Shown: in pieces, positions 1 to 8,002 of the stretch
Layout: each line of letters begins with the position of its first letter
Position numbering within the stretch: the first letter of the stretch is position 1
Notes under the pieces: model-generated
The model's database searches: none
The model's input: the letters and a program-made list of their open reading frames with translations, nothing else
Told to the model about the DNA's origin: nothing
Assembly (NCBI GenBank): GCA_027858795.1
Contig: JAQICF010000098.1
Coordinates: 1 to 32,568 of the forward strand
Source: Candidatus Delongbacteria bacterium
Lineage (GTDB): Bacteria; Delongbacteria; UBA4055
Direction: 5' to 3'
DNA length: 32,568 nt
Position numbers and translations under genes: made by a program

Positions 1-2
1 AA

Positions 3-1106
3 AATAATAAAGAAATAATTGTGCCTGATCTATTTCAAGAATTTATCAGTGATTCTTCATCCTTTAAGATTTATAATAGTAAAGATATACAAAACCTAAA
101 TAAGATATCTAAAGATATAAAAAATGGTAAATTCATTATTATTGAAAAAGCCAGTTTTTCGAATATTTCAAAATTATATGATTATGTAAATAAAAAGATA
201 GATGAATTTATTCCACATGAACTTATTGCTAATCTGAGATCTAAAAGTAATACTCGCAGTAAGAAATTTATTTATGAAAAGAAGAAAAAAAATATTTTAA
301 ATCAGATATTAATTCTTGGAATGAATGATAATATAACAACTTTTGATGATAACGATGAGATCCATAATTTGATTTATTTTTGTGGTTCTTCATTCAAATA
401 TTCCAATGAAAGTTTTCTACTGCCGTTTAGATTTTACAGTGATCTTGTAAAGAAACTTAGAGATAGTGTTTATGTTAATGTCGCAGAATCTGAATTCAGG
501 ACAGGGATAAATGTTTTACTCCCAAAATCTCAAGAGACGTATCAGCTTTTTAAAAGGTCAATAGTAGAGCAGCAATTGAAGTCTGATCTAGACGTTTTAG
601 ATATGGGTTGTGGTTCAGGAGTAATATCATATATCTTGAACGATCTAATTGAGAATAGCACTATTAGCTTTACGGATATACTGCCCGAATCGATTGCTTC
701 TGCATTATTAAATTTAGAGAAAGCAAAAAAATCAACGAACAAATTAATTGCAATAAATCCTGGATCTCTTTACGATAATATAGACAAAACATTTGATCTG
801 ATTGTTTTTAATCCTCCCTGGATAGATGCAAGATCTTCAAATAGAAGTGAGTTAGCACTGAATGATAAAGATCAATCTACAGTGAAAGAATTTTTATCAG
901 GTTCAAAGGATCATTTGAATCCTAATGGTAAGATATTACTAGGATTTTCAGATAATAGCGGGGATAAAGCAGTTGAGTTATTTGAAAAGAATATTGCAGA
1001 CAATAGCTATGAAATATTAAATATATTTTCAGATAAAATACAATCTTATCAATCAGGTAGAAAATGGATGAAGATATTTGTATATGAACTTCAATATAAA
1101 TTATAA
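3..1106 (+). CDS. Class I SAM-dependent methyltransferase, 5' end unresolved
   Basis: Predicted methyltransferase with a small-domain (MTS) Rossmann fold in its second half. Counting from the GTG at position 21, motif I is DMGCGSGVIS near residues 193-202 and the catalytic-type NPPW motif lies near residue 264. NPPY/NPPW is typical of enzymes that methylate amide or amino nitrogens, such as the PrmC, RlmG and RsmC relatives, so the target could be rRNA or protein; I cannot say which. The first 150 residues match no domain I recognise. The reading frame is open to the left edge of the window and the GTG has no evident ribosome binding site, so the true start is probably outside. glnA follows within 15 bases and may be co-transcribed. 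Confidence 0.75.
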   Translation, partial: NNKEIIVPDLFQEFISDSSSFKIYNSKDIQNLNKISKDIKNGKFIIIEKASFSNISKLYDYVNKKIDEFIPHELIANLRSKSNTRSKKFIYEKKKKNILNQILILGMNDNITTFDDNDEIHNLIYFCGSSFKYSNESFLLPFRFYSDLVKKLRDSVYVNVAESEFRTGINVLLPKSQETYQLFKRSIVEQQLKSDLDVLDMGCGSGVISYILNDLIENSTISFTDILPESIASALLNLEKAKKSTNKLIAINPGSLYDNIDKTFDLIVFNPPWIDARSSNRSELALNDKDQSTVKEFLSGSKDHLNPNGKILLGFSDNSGDKAVELFEKNIADNSYEILNIFSDKIQSYQSGRKWMKIFVYELQYKL

Positions 1107-1120
1107 CAATGGAGTTGAAC

Positions 1121-2443
1121 ATGAACATAAAAAAGGTGCTTGAAATATTATTAAAAGAAAAAGTTGAATTTTTAAGACTTCAATTTATTGATATTTTAGG
1201 AATTCAGAAAAATGTTGAAGTTCCTAAGAGTCAATTTAAAAAGGCTCTTGATGGAGAAATCATGTTCGACGGTTCTTCAATTGATGGTTTTACAAGGATA
1301 GAAGAATCTGATATGATATTAAAACCAGATCCGGATTCATTTTTAATATTTCCTTGGAGTCAGGAAAAAAATAAAACTGCTAGAGTTTTATGTGATGTAT
1401 ATACAACCGATGAGAAACCTTTTAAAGGTTGTCCAAGATATGCTCTGAAGAAAGTAGTAAAAGAAGCCAATGAAATGGGATTTGAGATGTTTGTTGGTCC
1501 TGAACCTGAATTTTTTCTATTTAATTTAGATGAAAAAGGTGATGCAGTACTTGATGTACATGATAATGCTGGCTATTTCGATCTTGCTCCGTTAGACAAA
1601 GGTGATGATGTTAGAAAAGAAATCGTTATTCTTTTACAGAATCTTGGATTTGAGATTGAAGCATCTCATCACGAAGTTGCAGCAGGTCAACATGAGATTG
1701 ATTTCAAGTATGATTCAGCACTTAAAACTGCGGATAATATCACAGCTTTTACATTTATTGTTAGAAAAGTAGCAAAGCAATTTGGCCTTTTAGCAACATT
1801 TTTACCAAAGCCGGTTTATGGTATTAATGGTTCAGGAATGCACTTGAATCAATCATTATTCAAGAATGGGAAAAATGCATTTTATGATCCAAAGAAAAAA
1901 TATCAATTAAGTCAGACTGCTTTATACTATATCGGAGGAATGTTAAAACATGCAAAAGCCATAGTAGCAATAACAAATCCACTTGTAAATTCATATAAAA
2001 GATTATTACCGGGATATGAAGCACCTGTTAATATCGCTTGGTCATTAAAGAATAGAAGTCCATTGATCAGAATACCTGATAAAAGAGGAACTGCTACTAG
2101 AGTAGAGTTCAGAGTGCCTGATCCATCGGCGAATCCTTATTTAGCAATAGCTGCTTGTCTTAAAGCAGGATTAGATGGTATAAAAAATAAAATTACTCCA
2201 CCGGATGCAGTTGTTGGTAATATTTTTGATTTTTCAGAGACAGAGAAGAAGAAATACAAGATAGACACATTGCCTTCAAACCTGAGTCAAGCAATTCATT
2301 ACTTGAAAAAAGATCAGGTTATTCTTGATAGCCTTGGAGAGCATATCGCTAAACAATTTATTTATGCTAAAGAAAAAGAATGGAAAGAATATTCATCACA
2401 AGTACATAAATGGGAAATAGATAAGTATATAACATCTTACTAA
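1121..2443 (+). CDS. glnA: Glutamine synthetase type I (GSI-alpha)
   Basis: ATP-dependent ligation of ammonia to glutamate, the cytoplasmic entry point of nitrogen assimilation; the family forms dodecamers. The protein has about 440 residues and the classical blocks: FDGSSIDGF near the N-terminus, the GPEPEFF active-site strand, HHEVAAGQHE, NGSGMHLNQSL, and the C-terminal RVEFRVPDPSANPYLA. The Arg in SSIDGFTRIEESD corresponds to the Arg62 that mediates feedback inhibition in Bacillus-type GSI-alpha. The C-terminal region resembles GSI-alpha and lacks the adenylylation-loop Tyr context of GSI-beta. An in-frame ATG at 1109 is less likely as start, because the GGAG six bases before the ATG at 1121 lies inside that extension. 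The nuclease gene begins one base after the stop. Confidence 0.95.
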   Translation: MNIKKVLEILLKEKVEFLRLQFIDILGIQKNVEVPKSQFKKALDGEIMFDGSSIDGFTRIEESDMILKPDPDSFLIFPWSQEKNKTARVLCDVYTTDEKPFKGCPRYALKKVVKEANEMGFEMFVGPEPEFFLFNLDEKGDAVLDVHDNAGYFDLAPLDKGDDVRKEIVILLQNLGFEIEASHHEVAAGQHEIDFKYDSALKTADNITAFTFIVRKVAKQFGLLATFLPKPVYGINGSGMHLNQSLFKNGKNAFYDPKKKYQLSQTALYYIGGMLKHAKAIVAITNPLVNSYKRLLPGYEAPVNIAWSLKNRSPLIRIPDKRGTATRVEFRVPDPSANPYLAIAACLKAGLDGIKNKITPPDAVVGNIFDFSETEKKKYKIDTLPSNLSQAIHYLKKDQVILDSLGEHIAKQFIYAKEKEWKEYSSQVHKWEIDKYITSY

Positions 2444-2444
2444 T

Positions 2445-3260
2445 ATGAAAAATAAATTTCTATTACTTTTAGCTTTTATACTGGGATTTACACTTTGGTA
2501 TTTCCTGGTATATAAGCAAGAAATGAAGCAAAAAATTATTGGCGATTTTCCTCAACCCGGGATTATCAATGAGCATATTATTTGGGGAATGCCAATAGCG
2601 TCTAATTCCATTGTCTATAAGTATACAGGTTTAATTTTAGGTTACAATGAAGACAGAAAAACACCTGACTGGGTAAGCTACCACATTACAGATGATTATA
2701 TTAATGGAGAGAAGTTTTTAGATAGAAGAAGATTTAAACCTGACCCTACTATTGAAGATAAAAATAAAGTCAGAACTTCTGATTATACAAGATCAGGATA
2801 TGATAGGGGCCATTTAGCAGCACAAGCAGATATGAAGGGGCGTGATCTTCTTTGTGAATCCGAAGCATGTTATCTAACAAATATTGCACCACAGAAACCC
2901 GGATATAATCGTAAAACCTGGTTGAATTTAGAAAAAGCTATTCGGAAGTGGACTTTAAAACACAGTGAGTCATGGGTTATTACAGGGTCGATATACGATA
3001 ATGACCATACTTTTATAAAGGACAAAATAGAAATTCCGGATGCTTTTTATAAGATCATTGTAGTTCAAGAAAATAACAGCTACAGATCAAATGCGTTTGT
3101 TATCTATCAGGATGATAAAAGTTATAATTTGGAAGAATACATTGTCAGTATTGACAGTGTTGAATCTGCTACAAGTATTGATTTCTTTTCTGAGCTTGAA
3201 GATGATTTAGAAAATAAATTCGAATCGAAAGTTGGTAATGTTCTCCTTGGCTGGAGATAA
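2445..3260 (+). CDS. DNA/RNA non-specific endonuclease (NUC1 family), membrane-anchored or exported
   Basis: Beta-beta-alpha-metal nuclease of the Serratia/EndoG/NucA type that degrades both DNA and RNA. The DRGH motif (SGYDRGHLAAQADM, near residue 123-126) supplies the catalytic His. The downstream block YLTNIAPQ with NRKTWLNLE carries the Asn that binds Mg in the family. Residues 5-23 are strongly hydrophobic after a Lys-containing N-terminus and fit an uncleaved anchor or a signal peptide, so the enzyme should act outside the cytoplasm. Its length of 271 residues is normal for the family. It starts one base after glnA, so it is probably read on the same transcript; a nitrogen- or nucleotide-scavenging role is possible but unproven. 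Confidence 0.9.
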   Translation: MKNKFLLLLAFILGFTLWYFLVYKQEMKQKIIGDFPQPGIINEHIIWGMPIASNSIVYKYTGLILGYNEDRKTPDWVSYHITDDYINGEKFLDRRRFKPDPTIEDKNKVRTSDYTRSGYDRGHLAAQADMKGRDLLCESEACYLTNIAPQKPGYNRKTWLNLEKAIRKWTLKHSESWVITGSIYDNDHTFIKDKIEIPDAFYKIIVVQENNSYRSNAFVIYQDDKSYNLEEYIVSIDSVESATSIDFFSELEDDLENKFESKVGNVLLGWR

Positions 3261-3273
3261 AAACATTTCGTAA

Positions 3274-3293
3274 GGGATGCAGATCTGCATCCC
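3274..3293. repeat. Perfect 20-bp palindrome between convergent genes
   Basis: GGGATGCAGATCTGCATCCC is a perfect inverted repeat in the 39-base gap between the converging nuclease and pdxJ genes. It is flanked by GTA on the left and TAC on the right, each separated by one A, which extends the symmetry. A bidirectional transcription terminator is plausible, although no long T-run follows. It resembles other window palindromes at 4052, 5586, 28223 and 29016. Confidence 0.6.
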
Positions 3294-3299
3294 ATACAA

Positions 3300-4013
3300 C
3301 TATCTCTCCATCAATTCTAGCATATCCATAACAGCTCTTTCCATTCCAACTAGACTTGCTCTTGCTATGATAGAATGTCCTATGTTCAATTCTTCGATCT
3401 CTTCGATGGCTGCTATCTCTTTTACATTATGATAATTAAGTCCATGACCAGCAGAAACTCCTAAGCCTAATTTTTCACCATATATTGCAGCTTCCTTGAT
3501 CCTTTCAAGTTCCTCAATAAGTTCACTATCTGTTTTCGCATTAGCATAGTGTCCTGTATGAATCTCAATATAATCAGCATCGATCCTGGAACATTCTTTT
3601 ATCTGCTGTATATCCGGATCTGCAAAGATAGATACTTTAATACCTGCTTCTTTTAATCTGAAAATGACATCTTTAAGATGATCTTTCTGATTTATTACAT
3701 CGAGACCACCTTCAGTGGTAAGTTCTTCTCTTTTTTCAGGTACAAGTGTCACCATATCAGGCTTTGTCTTTATAGCAATTTTGACCATTTCATCTGTTGC
3801 ACCCATCTCCATATTCAAGAAGCTATGAACTGTTTCTCTCAATCTTCTTAAGTCAGTATCATGAATGTGCCTTCTATCTTCTCTTAAATGAGATACTATT
3901 CCGTGTGCTCCGGCAAGATCTGCTAAAATTGCTGCTGCAACAGGATCAGGTTCGTAAGTTTTTCTGGCTTCTCTAATAGTTGCAATATGATCTACATTGA
4001 CTCCGAGTCTCAT
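3300..4013 (-). CDS. pdxJ: Pyridoxine 5'-phosphate synthase
   Basis: Last step of DXP-dependent vitamin B6 synthesis: condensation of 1-deoxyxylulose 5-phosphate with 3-amino-2-oxopropyl phosphate in a TIM barrel. The signature N-terminus [14 protein letters not shown], the phosphate/active-site block HLREDRRHI, the MNLEM-equivalent [41 protein letters not shown] and [11 protein letters not shown] are all present. The reading frame continues 27 codons upstream, but the family starts at MRLGVN, so I place the start at 4013. The ATG is preceded by ten consecutive G residues and two A, so the ribosome binding site is a homopolymer. It is probably the last gene of the minus-strand group that includes rlmH and the TPR protein. 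Confidence 0.95.
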   Translation of the reverse strand: MRLGVNVDHIATIREARKTYEPDPVAAAILADLAGAHGIVSHLREDRRHIHDTDLRRLRETVHSFLNMEMGATDEMVKIAIKTKPDMVTLVPEKREELTTEGGLDVINQKDHLKDVIFRLKEAGIKVSIFADPDIQQIKECSRIDADYIEIHTGHYANAKTDSELIEELERIKEAAIYGEKLGLGVSAGHGLNYHNVKEIAAIEEIEELNIGHSIIARASLVGMERAVMDMLELMER

Positions 4014-4015
4014 TT

Positions 4016-4025
4016 CCCCCCCCCC
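4016..4025 (-). promoter_or_regulatory. Homopolymeric G10 tract serving as pdxJ ribosome binding site
   Basis: On the coding strand ten G residues stand two bases before the pdxJ ATG at 4013. This G-run is the only purine-rich Shine-Dalgarno candidate. Homopolymers of this length are prone to slippage, so spacing or strength of initiation could vary between cells. Sequencing error in such a tract is also possible. Confidence 0.6.
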
Positions 4026-4051
4026 ACATCTTTTGATTTTAAATCGTATCA

Positions 4052-4117
4052 GGTCGGAGGTAAACCCCGACCCTACTGTATATTTAATTATCAATTATCC
4101 ATTGTAAATTGTCAATT
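4052..4117. repeat. Composite intergenic repeat, copy 1
   Basis: An imperfect palindrome at 4052-4072 (GGTCGG arm, CCGACC arm) is followed by CCCTACTGT at 4071-4079 and then by the AT-rich block AATTATCCATTGT at 4093-4105 and TGTCAATT at 4110-4117. The same parts in the same order occur at 28223-28289. It lies between the TPR gene and pdxJ on the minus strand. Confidence 0.6.
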
Positions 4118-4120
4118 ATT

Positions 4121-4858
4121 TTAACCTTTATACATGGCATTTTTCTTGAATTTACCTTGAGAAGGACTTGCCTGTTGCATCATTCTCTTTCTTGGTGGAT
4201 TTTCCAACATGAATTGATACCATGGATCACCAAATGCTTTCATACGCATTCTTCTTCCATTTCTAAGTTCTAAGATATTTGATTTTATCCTATCATCGAC
4301 TTCTTTCAGCTTTTTATTTCCTTCTTCTAGTATCTTAATTGCATCTTCTCTTTTATTTATCTTATCTAAACAATAAGCATATAAAGCCCACGCGAGACCT
4401 TCTTTTTTCCCGGCTGAGACCATAGTTTTCAATGCTTTTTCCATTTCAACAGGGTTTTTCTCATGCATATAGATCACACCAAGCATTCCTTTTGATACCC
4501 AATTAAGCGATGAAGCTTTTTGAAGGTTCGATTTTGCGTTTTTATTATCTCTTCTCATAAAGTACAGCATACCTATCATTCCATAGATCTGACCGGCAAT
4601 GAATGGACTTTTCTTTCTTAAAACAAGTCCACTTTCATATATCTTTATCGCTCTGTCAAATTTTTGACTGTAAATTGCTTTTTGAGCTTTTTCATTTAAG
4701 ATCTCAAGCTCTTTCATAGTTTTCTTTGTTAAAATAAAGAATGCTATAAGACCTACAATCACAGCTGCTAGAATAGAAAATCCTAAATTTTCAAGTAAAA
4801 AATTCATTCCTGCTGTAATCACTAACGCTATTATAATGGAAATTAAAATGTTTCTCAT
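4121..4858 (-). CDS. Membrane-anchored TPR-repeat protein, function unknown
   Basis: A 245-residue protein with two hydrophobic N-terminal segments (about residues 3-20 and 26-44), then a long helical region with tetratricopeptide-like repeats from about residue 50 to 180, for example AQKAIYSQKFDRAIKIYESG and ALYAYCLDKINKREDAIKIL. The C-terminus is basic and Met-rich. TPRs mediate protein-protein contacts, so this is likely a scaffold facing the cytoplasm. It starts 15 bases after rlmH and is probably co-transcribed with it. I do not recognise an orthologue with known function. Confidence 0.75.
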   Translation of the reverse strand: MRNILISIIIALVITAGMNFLLENLGFSILAAVIVGLIAFFILTKKTMKELEILNEKAQKAIYSQKFDRAIKIYESGLVLRKKSPFIAGQIYGMIGMLYFMRRDNKNAKSNLQKASSLNWVSKGMLGVIYMHEKNPVEMEKALKTMVSAGKKEGLAWALYAYCLDKINKREDAIKILEEGNKKLKEVDDRIKSNILELRNGRRMRMKAFGDPWYQFMLENPPRKRMMQQASPSQGKFKKNAMYKG

Positions 4859-4873
4859 TGTTTTGTATCCGAT

Positions 4874-5323
4874 TTATTTATGATATTTTCTATTTGTAAT
4901 TATTGTGTACGCCCTGTAAATCTGCTCTGAGAGAAATAACCTGATCATTTGATGTGTCATTGTAAATCCTGAAAAAGATATTCTTAAATCTGCAGCTTTA
5001 CGCACTTCATCATTTACACCATCAGATCCACCGATTATAAATACGATTCCTGGTGTTGAAGTATTTCTTTGATCATTGACTATTTTTGCTAGATCTTCAG
5101 ATCTTAATTTTTTGCCTTCTATATCAAGTAATATCTTGTAATAATTTGCAGGGATCGATCTAATTAACTTTTCACTTTCAGTATTGACAGGATCTTTAGA
5201 TTCTTCTTTTAAATACTTTTCTTCTACCTTAGCGAAATGACCTAATAATTTTTTATATCTTTCAATACCTTCAATAAGGAATTTGTGTTTCGTTTTACCA
5301 ATACCCAAAAATAATATCTTCAA
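4874..5323 (-). CDS. rlmH: 23S rRNA (pseudouridine1915-N3)-methyltransferase
   Basis: SPOUT-class methyltransferase that modifies pseudouridine 1915 in helix 69 of 23S rRNA on assembled ribosomes. The protein is about 149 residues, close to the usual 155. The trefoil-knot motifs are clear: FIIGGSDGVNDEVRKAAD, and the C-terminal MTHQMIRLFLSEQIYRAYTI ending in NRKYHK, the conserved tail of the family. No ATG is available in frame: an upstream stop leaves the TTG at 5323 as the start, with a weak AAGGA about 12 bases before it. It overlaps nothing and follows the 58-codon ORF by four bases. Confidence 0.93.
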   Translation of the reverse strand: MKILFLGIGKTKHKFLIEGIERYKKLLGHFAKVEEKYLKEESKDPVNTESEKLIRSIPANYYKILLDIEGKKLRSEDLAKIVNDQRNTSTPGIVFIIGGSDGVNDEVRKAADLRISFSGFTMTHQMIRLFLSEQIYRAYTIITNRKYHK

Positions 5324-5327
5324 TTGG

Positions 5328-5504
5328 TTAATTGATCCTTGTTATTTTTTTATCTTCTTTGTATTGAGTATTCTTTGGATTTAATAAATAATCGTATAAA
5401 GTTATTACATCTTCAAGTTCATCTTTTTTTAGATTTTTAGCGATGTAAAAAGATGGTAAGGATCTTGAGTTGTCCACTATTGGTAAAAGTTTGTTGATAA
5501 TCAT
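5328..5504 (-). CDS. Small ORF of 58 residues upstream of rlmH
   Basis: A 59-codon frame starting ATGATTATCAAC with AAGG six bases before it, ending four bases before the rlmH start. The product begins MIINKLLPIVDNSRSLPSFY and has a charged, helix-prone second half (KKDELEDVITLYDYLLNPKN) with no Cys and no membrane segment. I do not recognise it. Its good ribosome binding site, codon use like its neighbours and tight linkage to rlmH argue for a real gene; without homologues it remains uncertain. Confidence 0.45.
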   Translation of the reverse strand: MIINKLLPIVDNSRSLPSFYIAKNLKKDELEDVITLYDYLLNPKNTQYKEDKKITRIN

Positions 5505-5585
5505 TTTTTGCCTTTTTCATTTCGTTGATTTACTGAGCTGAAATATATATTATATATATATTATATGCAAATTGTCTTTTGTATC

Positions 5586-5605
5586 GGGCGTAATAAATTA
5601 CGCCC
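5586..5605. repeat. GGGCG-type palindrome
   Basis: GGGCGTAAT and its inverted copy ATTACGCCC are separated by two bases, and CTATTA follows. It belongs to the same loose family as 3274, 4052, 28223 and 29016. It sits just beside a strong hairpin terminator in the gap between the rlmH group and the anti-sigma gene. Confidence 0.55.
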
Positions 5606-5620
5606 CTATTATAAAAAAAA

Positions 5621-5645
5621 GACCGATCAAATGATCGGTCTTTTT
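5621..5645 (-). terminator. Intrinsic terminator of the sigma/anti-sigma operon, probably bidirectional
   Basis: A 9-bp perfect stem GACCGATCA / TGATCGGTC with a two-base loop, flanked by eight A on the left and five T on the right. On the minus strand the stem is followed by a T-rich run 20 bases after the anti-sigma stop codon. The symmetry of the flanks would allow it to work in both directions. Confidence 0.85.
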
Positions 5646-5664
5646 AATTGATTCAAATGTATCT

Positions 5665-6165
5665 CTATTCACTATCGGTACCGACTCTGTTTCGCAGTTC
5701 TTCATCATTAATGACACTTTCTTTCAAGTTCTCTAATGAATCTTTAATGAGAACCGAACTATCTTCAATTGTACTTGCAACATTGACGTTTTGATCTAAA
5801 TTCAGACCTTTGTCATCTACAATACCCATGTTGCTGATATAAAAGAAGCCTAATAATACAGCTGCAACTCCTGCGACATAATAGGTCATTCTTGTGAAGA
5901 TCGATACATTCTTTACTTCTGTTATGGAGGTGTTTATTCTGTGTTTTGCTAACTTTATTTGCAGCTGTTCATCAAAGCTATCGGAAACTGTTAATTTTTC
6001 CGCACTTAATAAAGCGTGCGAGATAGTTCTAATCTCAGTAACGAATTTCTTGCAAGTATCGCAAGAATTGATGTGTTCTTGTACTTCGTTACTTAATTCA
6101 TAAGCAATATCAGTAGCGATAGTGCCTTCTATAACCATTTGTTCTATTTTGTTGCAGTTTTCCAT
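5665..6165 (-). CDS. Anti-sigma factor with zinc-finger ZAS domain, membrane-anchored
   Basis: Predicted to sequester the ECF sigma factor encoded just upstream. The N-terminal cytoplasmic part contains H31-x3-C35-x2-C38 (HINSCDTC), the zinc-binding anti-sigma (zf-HC2) motif, although no other conserved domain is evident. A single transmembrane helix spans about residues 94-114. The remaining 50 residues would lie outside the membrane and are acidic with no recognisable domain. The gene order sigma then anti-sigma, on the same strand with an 85-base gap, is the normal arrangement for such pairs. A strong terminator follows. The signal that releases the sigma factor cannot be read from the sequence. 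Confidence 0.85.
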   Translation of the reverse strand: MENCNKIEQMVIEGTIATDIAYELSNEVQEHINSCDTCKKFVTEIRTISHALLSAEKLTVSDSFDEQLQIKLAKHRINTSITEVKNVSIFTRMTYYVAGVAAVLLGFFYISNMGIVDDKGLNLDQNVNVASTIEDSSVLIKDSLENLKESVINDEELRNRVGTDSE

Positions 6166-6250
6166 TTTCTAATTCTCTCCGAATAACTTTGATTTTTCAA
6201 TTATTAAACTTTCGAAAATTATATAAAGTTCAATAAAAAATAAATTCTTT

Positions 6251-6826
6251 TTAACTTTTTACATAATCTACTAAAACTTCTCTTAGATTAAGTCGTGCTC
6301 TGTTCAATCTAGACTTAACAGTTCCTTCAGGAATATTAAGAACAGCAGCAATTTCATCATAACTCATTTCATCGACATCTCTCAATATTACGATTTCTCT
6401 GAATTTTTCATCTAATCCATCAATAGAATCTTTTATGATGTCGCCTAATTCACCTACTAAAACAGGTTTATCGGTAGACATTTTTTTATCAGGTATCTCA
6501 AAATCACCTTCGCCATCTTTTCCTGTAATTGAGAACTTATTTTTCTTTTTTTCTTTAGCTAGGAAGGTTTTTGCCAGATTGATTGCAATTGTATAGACCC
6601 AAGTAGAAACTTTGGCGATCTCCTTATATTTATCCTTATTAAGATATACTCTAATAAAAGCATCCTGAACAATATCTTCAGCAGATTCTTTATTTTTAGT
6701 ATAGTAAAATATGTGATTCATCAATTTATTCTTATATCTTTCAACGATCTCATTGTATGCTGCTTCATTTCCACTCTGGAATTTGAACATCAACTCTTCG
6801 TCTGTAAGTAAAGATAGTATTGCCAT
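6251..6826 (-). CDS. ECF-type RNA polymerase sigma factor (RpoE-like)
   Basis: Extracytoplasmic-function sigma factor with only regions 2 and 4. Region 2 covers FQSGNEAAYNEIVERY through YTKNKESAEDIVQDAFIRVY and VSTWVYTIAINLAK (about residues 15-90). Region 4 covers LDEKFREIVILRDVDEMSYD and IPEGTVKSRLNRARLNLREV (about 135-185), the helix-turn-helix that reads the -35 element. A linker rich in Lys and Asp separates them. The length of 191 residues is typical. It is followed by its ZAS-type anti-sigma gene. Upstream on the coding strand a TGAACC followed after roughly 16 bases by GTTGA could be an autoregulatory ECF promoter, but this is weak. Confidence 0.93.
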   Translation of the reverse strand: MAILSLLTDEELMFKFQSGNEAAYNEIVERYKNKLMNHIFYYTKNKESAEDIVQDAFIRVYLNKDKYKEIAKVSTWVYTIAINLAKTFLAKEKKKNKFSITGKDGEGDFEIPDKKMSTDKPVLVGELGDIIKDSIDGLDEKFREIVILRDVDEMSYDEIAAVLNIPEGTVKSRLNRARLNLREVLVDYVKS

Positions 6827-6903
6827 AGTAACCTTTTCCTTTTTGATTATTCTTTATTCAACTTGCTAAGTATGTTATTGGTTCAATTTGTTTTTATTTC
6901 TTT

Positions 6904-7809
6904 TCAATGTTGCTTTTTAAAGAAATAGAATATTCCTGCCAAAAGCAACTCAAAAATAGTTAACCATATTCTATATACCCAAGGTATTACAGCTGCAAGT
7001 CCTGGATTGATGAACATTGATAAGTAAACTGTCATAATCCCTTCTCTAACACCAATACCACCGGGAGCAAAGATTGCTAATAATCCAAGTGTCCAACTTA
7101 TTGGTAATATAAATAATGCTGTAGGATTATCGGTTATTGATAATTCAGTAAAGATATTTATAAAAAGAACAAAAGCTAATCCCATTACAAGCCAATTTAC
7201 AAGCTGTAGAAACACATAAATAATAAATTTTCCGTAATTCACTTCAAATGTTTCTTTAGGTTTTTTGAGAATAGAAAGTGCGAATATAGCTAGCTTATTA
7301 ACGATAAAAGGCAAAATTGCTAAAGCTATTAAAACTCCGATAAGCATAAATGTGTGAGTTGTTTTTTCTTTGTCTTTTACGAATAAAAATATTCCCAAAG
7401 AAAGTCCAATCAAGTTTGCTACTATTTGCGAGTAAATAACGCTAACAGAAGACACCTTTTTACTAACACCTTCTTTATTGCTTAGAACGATCAATCCGGA
7501 TATTTGCCATACTTTACCCGGGATGTATCTTCCAAGGTTAGAGATAAACCAAATCCTCATAGCTTTAGATATTTTAAGGCTGCTACCAAGTGTTCCAAGA
7601 AGATATTTCCATGCAAATACAGGGATGAATAATGAAATAATTGTCACCAATAATGCCGGAAGTAAATATTCGAAGTTCAAATTTGAAGGATTAATATCTT
7701 TTATATTTGAGAAATTATCGATAATATTCTTCACAACAAAAAACACAACTAGAGCCAAAAGCAATAACTTTGCAACTTTGATAAATTTCTGATTTTTCAA
7801 TAAATTCAT
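6904..7809 (-). CDS. Lysylphosphatidylglycerol synthase TM-region / flippase-like integral membrane protein (UPF0104)
   Basis: A 301-residue polytopic membrane protein with about eight hydrophobic segments. The two signature motifs of the LPG_synthase_TM family are visible: GRYIPGKVW at residues 93-101 and APGGIGVREG near residue 254. The family includes the membrane half of MprF and stand-alone relatives often found with glycolipid or cell-envelope genes, so lipid or polyprenyl-glycan translocation is a reasonable guess. There is no cytosolic aminoacyl-transferase domain, so lysyl-PG synthesis is not supported. It lies 77 bases upstream of the ECF sigma gene on the same strand and may share a transcript with it. 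Confidence 0.85.
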   Translation of the reverse strand: MNLLKNQKFIKVAKLLLLALVVFFVVKNIIDNFSNIKDINPSNLNFEYLLPALLVTIISLFIPVFAWKYLLGTLGSSLKISKAMRIWFISNLGRYIPGKVWQISGLIVLSNKEGVSKKVSSVSVIYSQIVANLIGLSLGIFLFVKDKEKTTHTFMLIGVLIALAILPFIVNKLAIFALSILKKPKETFEVNYGKFIIYVFLQLVNWLVMGLAFVLFINIFTELSITDNPTALFILPISWTLGLLAIFAPGGIGVREGIMTVYLSMFINPGLAAVIPWVYRIWLTIFELLLAGIFYFFKKQH

Positions 7810-7934
7810 AAGGCTATTTACTACTATAAGACCAATAAGTTCTATTTACTTCTAAAAAGATACCTATTTTATATGAGAAAATCTATTGTATAATTTATAT
7901 AGTTTTTTTGTTTAAAATCCTTCAATCAAATTTA

Positions 7935-7963
7935 TTGACATTGCATAAGTCATTGTGTATTTT
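7935..7963 (+). promoter_or_regulatory. Candidate promoter of the aminotransferase gene
   Basis: TTGACA at 7935-7940, a 17-base spacer, and TATTTT at 7958-7963. Transcription would begin about 33 bases before the ATG at 8003. The -10 region can also be read as TATTTTTT, near the TAnnTTTG element of Bacteroidota. Confidence 0.5.
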
Positions 7964-8002
7964 TTCTTTTCGAAAATATAAAATAAATAGGGAATAATAC
8001 AA

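Noticed and set aside
5542..5566. Alternating AT tract
   Set aside because: Simple dinucleotide-like sequence in an AT-rich promoter gap upstream of the 58-codon ORF. It could contain a -10 box, but none can be singled out.
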